Positions 61,952 to 64,000 of a DNA stretch of 64,000 bases are shown piece by piece (position 1 is the stretch's first letter; every line of letters begins with the position of its first letter). Source of the DNA: Terriglobia bacterium (GTDB taxonomy: Bacteria > Acidobacteriota > Terriglobia > Terriglobales > Acidobacteriaceae); NCBI GenBank assembly GCA_020073495.1, contig JAIQFD010000004.1, positions 62,001-126,000 on the forward strand. Direction: 5' to 3'. The notes below the pieces were generated by a model, which saw nothing but the letters and a program-made list of their open reading frames with translations, searched no databases and was not told the origin of the DNA. Made by a program: the position numbers and the translations under genes.

Positions 61952-62986
61952 ATGAGAAGCATGTGTTCTTACATAACGATTCCATTCTTGGTCCTGCTAT
62001 TGAGTGCACTGGGCCAAGCACAAACGCCCAACGAGCCCTATAAGTTCTTCCGTGCGTTTGCAGGGCTGAGCGAAGATCAGATCGCTGCGATCCGCTCGGG
62101 GAAGGCGGTGGCCAGGGTAGTTGACTCGCACACGCCGGACGAAGTCTTCGTCTTCGGGGCTGTGTATGTGGAGGCCGCTCCCGAGAGCTACGTCGAGCTG
62201 GCGTCTGACCTTGAAGCTCTTCGCAAGCTGCCCAGCTATCTGGCGATCCAGAGCTTCAGCGATCCTCCGCAACTGTCCGATCTTGACGCCTTCACTCTGA
62301 CCCAGCAGGACATAAATGAGTTAAAGAGCTGCAAGGCGGGACACTGCCAATTCCAACTGCCGTCTGAGGCTATTGAAGACTTTCAGCGCACCATCGACTG
62401 GTCCGCTCCTGATGTTGCCGATAGAGCGAACCGCCTGGCCCAGCGGATGGCGCTGCAGGCCCTGCTGGACTACAGGCAGGGAGGCAATAGGGCCTTGGGC
62501 GCCTACCGTGACAAGAATCATCCCGCTGCGGTAGCGGAGACTTTCGCTTCACTCATAGGAGGATGGAGCGCCCTTCCGGTCTACCTCCCAGAACTAAACG
62601 AGTATCTGCTCGAGTACCCGAAGGCGAAATCGGACAATGTGCAGACCGCCTTCTACTGGGAGAAGGTGAACTTCGGCCTGAAGCCGACCTTCAGGATCGT
62701 CCAGAAGATCATCTATCGCCAGACAGATCCCATCGACCCGGTCTACGCTGTGGCTGAGAAACAAGTCTATGCCAGCCACTACTTTCAAACCGCGCTCGAC
62801 CTGACCGTCTGCGTCAAGGACGCGCAACGGCCCGGCTTCTATCTCATCACCCTCAAAGGCTCGAAACAGGCCGGGCTCACAGGGTTGAAAGGCGGCATTG
62901 TACGAAAGGTCGCAGTCGATAAGACGCGTTCCTCATTGGAGCGTGTCCTGGTGACCATCAAGCAGAAACTGGAATCGCCGCAGTAG
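61952..62986 (+). CDS. Exported protein of unknown function
   Basis: A 344-residue protein with a signal peptide (SYITIPFLVLLLSALGQAQT). The mature chain has no motif known to me. Notable stretches are AFAGLSEDQIAAIRSGKAVARVVDSHTPDEVFVFGAVYVEA and LTVCVKDAQRPGFYLITLKGSKQAGLTGLKGGIVRKVA. The second resembles the hydrophobic-ligand cavity of a START/SRPBCC-like fold, which would be consistent with a lipid-handling role. It lies 54 bp after paralogue 2 and 16 bp before the flippase-like gene. Confidence 0.7.
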   Translation: MRSMCSYITIPFLVLLLSALGQAQTPNEPYKFFRAFAGLSEDQIAAIRSGKAVARVVDSHTPDEVFVFGAVYVEAAPESYVELASDLEALRKLPSYLAIQSFSDPPQLSDLDAFTLTQQDINELKSCKAGHCQFQLPSEAIEDFQRTIDWSAPDVADRANRLAQRMALQALLDYRQGGNRALGAYRDKNHPAAVAETFASLIGGWSALPVYLPELNEYLLEYPKAKSDNVQTAFYWEKVNFGLKPTFRIVQKIIYRQTDPIDPVYAVAEKQVYASHYFQTALDLTVCVKDAQRPGFYLITLKGSKQAGLTGLKGGIVRKVAVDKTRSSLERVLVTIKQKLESPQ

Positions 62987-63002
62987 CGAGTGAGAGCAGA
63001 TC

Positions 63003-64000
63003 ATGGAGACCATGGAGACCAGAAGTTGGGCGACTCGAGGGCGGCTCCGGTTGTTAGCTGTCGTCGTGGGCGTCGCCCTGCTGGGTTACCTGATAGCCCG
63101 GGTAGGTGTAGGGACCGTCACTGACAACCTGAGGGCCGTCGGTTGGGGCATAGTCCTGATCCTCGCATTAGGAGGAATGTTCCATCTCGTGCGCGCGTAT
63201 GCATGGCGACTCACGTTCCGCTCCGATGTTCGTGGTCTTTCCATCGCGCGTCTCTTCGGTCTCCGGCTGATCTCGGAGGCTACAGGCACTTTTGGACTTG
63301 CCGGCCAGATGATCGGCGACGGGATGAGAGTATCCCTGCTGGGGCCGACAATCCCGATGCCTGATCGCATCTCATCCGTCGCCCTTGACCGTGCAGCCTA
63401 TATCGTGAGCTCCGGAGCCGTGGGCGTCACCGGCACTGTCGCTGCGGTCTTGCTGCTTTCCTTGAAAGGGCTCTGGCGAGTCTATGCCTTTGCGTTCGCG
63501 GGCACGCTTACGGTAGTGCTCGTGCTGGCGCTAGTCAGCTTCGCGAGAGGGTGGCACATCTGTTCGCATCTGATGCACCCGGTGCAGCGACTGCCTTGGG
63601 CCCGGAAGTGGCTGGCCGAAAGGGCTTCGGTCATCGAAGCCGCTGAAGAGAATCTTCTCAGTTTCCGTTCACGGGCTCCGAAGTCTTTCTGGACGGTGAT
63701 AGCCCTGTACCTCACCTCGCAGATGCTGGCGATCACGGAGGTCTACCTTCTGTTGCGCTTCATGGGCATCGGCATCATGCCTCTCGGAGCTTTCGTCATC
63801 GAAGCCTTCACCAAGCTGGTGAATGTCGTCGGAGCGTTGAATCCGGGGAACATCGGGACGTATGAAGGCGGCAATCTGCTGGTCGCGCGACTCCTTGGTT
63901 TTCCAGCCGCCGCTGGTTTGACCCTGGCACTCTGCCGGCGGGCAAGGATCCTCTTCTGGGCGGCCATCGGTGCGTTGTACCTCGCGGCCTGGTCAGCCTG
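63003..64000 (+). CDS. Flippase-like protein, LPG-synthase transmembrane family (3' end outside window)
   Basis: The frame is open from an ATG at 63003 to the end of the window (332 codons and more). It has many hydrophobic helices (LLAVVVGVALLGYLIARVGV, WGIVLILALGGMFHLVRAYAWRL). The C-terminal block VEAFTKL-like FTKLVNVVGALNPGNIGTYEGGNLLVARLLGFPAAAGLTLALCRRARILFWAAIG is typical of the UPF0104/lysylphosphatidylglycerol-synthase TM family, which moves lipids or their precursors across the membrane. A methionine pair (METMETRS) leaves the exact start open. Confidence 0.85.
   Translation, partial: METMETRSWATRGRLRLLAVVVGVALLGYLIARVGVGTVTDNLRAVGWGIVLILALGGMFHLVRAYAWRLTFRSDVRGLSIARLFGLRLISEATGTFGLAGQMIGDGMRVSLLGPTIPMPDRISSVALDRAAYIVSSGAVGVTGTVAAVLLLSLKGLWRVYAFAFAGTLTVVLVLALVSFARGWHICSHLMHPVQRLPWARKWLAERASVIEAAEENLLSFRSRAPKSFWTVIALYLTSQMLAITEVYLLLRFMGIGIMPLGAFVIEAFTKLVNVVGALNPGNIGTYEGGNLLVARLLGFPAAAGLTLALCRRARILFWAAIGALYLAAWSA

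Overview
The window looks like a chromosomal stretch of a GC-rich, Gram-negative member of the Acidobacteriota (Terriglobia-like). That placement is an inference. It rests on lipoproteins, TolC and beta-barrel proteins (an outer membrane), on a zinc-motif domain of the FGCHHxNLSRVFT type that I associate with this phylum, and on the mix of a Sec-type formate dehydrogenase, an acyl-CoA dehydratase activase and RHS proteins. No rRNA, intact tRNA, CRISPR array, integrase or transposase was recognised.

Layout. 1-5.4 kb: the end of an unknown gene, then a self-regulated tetR-hlyD-ABC-ABC2 export operon, then a membrane protein with a degenerate GGDEF domain. 5.5-9.9 kb: a two-gene module of the 2-hydroxyacyl-CoA dehydratase activator family. 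9.9-23.2 kb: housekeeping and redox genes, including an ABC exporter, DUF169, Zn alcohol dehydrogenase, citrate synthase, old yellow enzyme, aldo/keto reductase, ankyrin protein, diguanylate cyclase, redoxin, AraC regulator and DinB. 23.3-29.2 kb: membrane formate dehydrogenase (alpha, beta, gamma) plus FdhE. The alpha subunit is one gene with an in-frame TGA read as selenocysteine, with a SECIS-like hairpin. 29.3-36.3 kb: an exported TldD/TldE-like pair, an M48 protease, an S1/P1 nuclease, a small zinc-ribbon protein and a DUF2306 protein. 36.3-41.5 kb: a scrambled RHS (polymorphic-toxin) locus with an ADH-RHS chimera, a frameshifted RHS remnant, a glucosaminidase-like orphan C-terminal fragment, two exported immunity candidates, repeats and a tRNA 3'-end relic.

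41.5-64 kb is the most interesting part. Six transcription units carry a -24/-12 (sigma-54) promoter with exact GG-N10-GC spacing. Each also has a TGCCC-N6-GGGCA-type inverted repeat about 100 bp upstream of the predicted start of transcription. In the middle lies an FhlA-type GAF-GAF-AAA+-HTH activator with a GAFTGA motif, itself downstream of one of these promoters. The putative regulon covers an exported zinc-motif protein with glycogen phosphorylase and a SulP transporter; a TolC-adaptor-RND efflux operon; two paralogous sigma-region-4-like proteins; an outer-membrane barrel; small membrane proteins; a DedA-STAS operon with exported proteins; and a flippase-like protein that runs off the window. 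I read this as one locally encoded sigma-54 envelope or stress regulon. The promoters and repeats are visible in the sequence; the pairing with the activator is inference.
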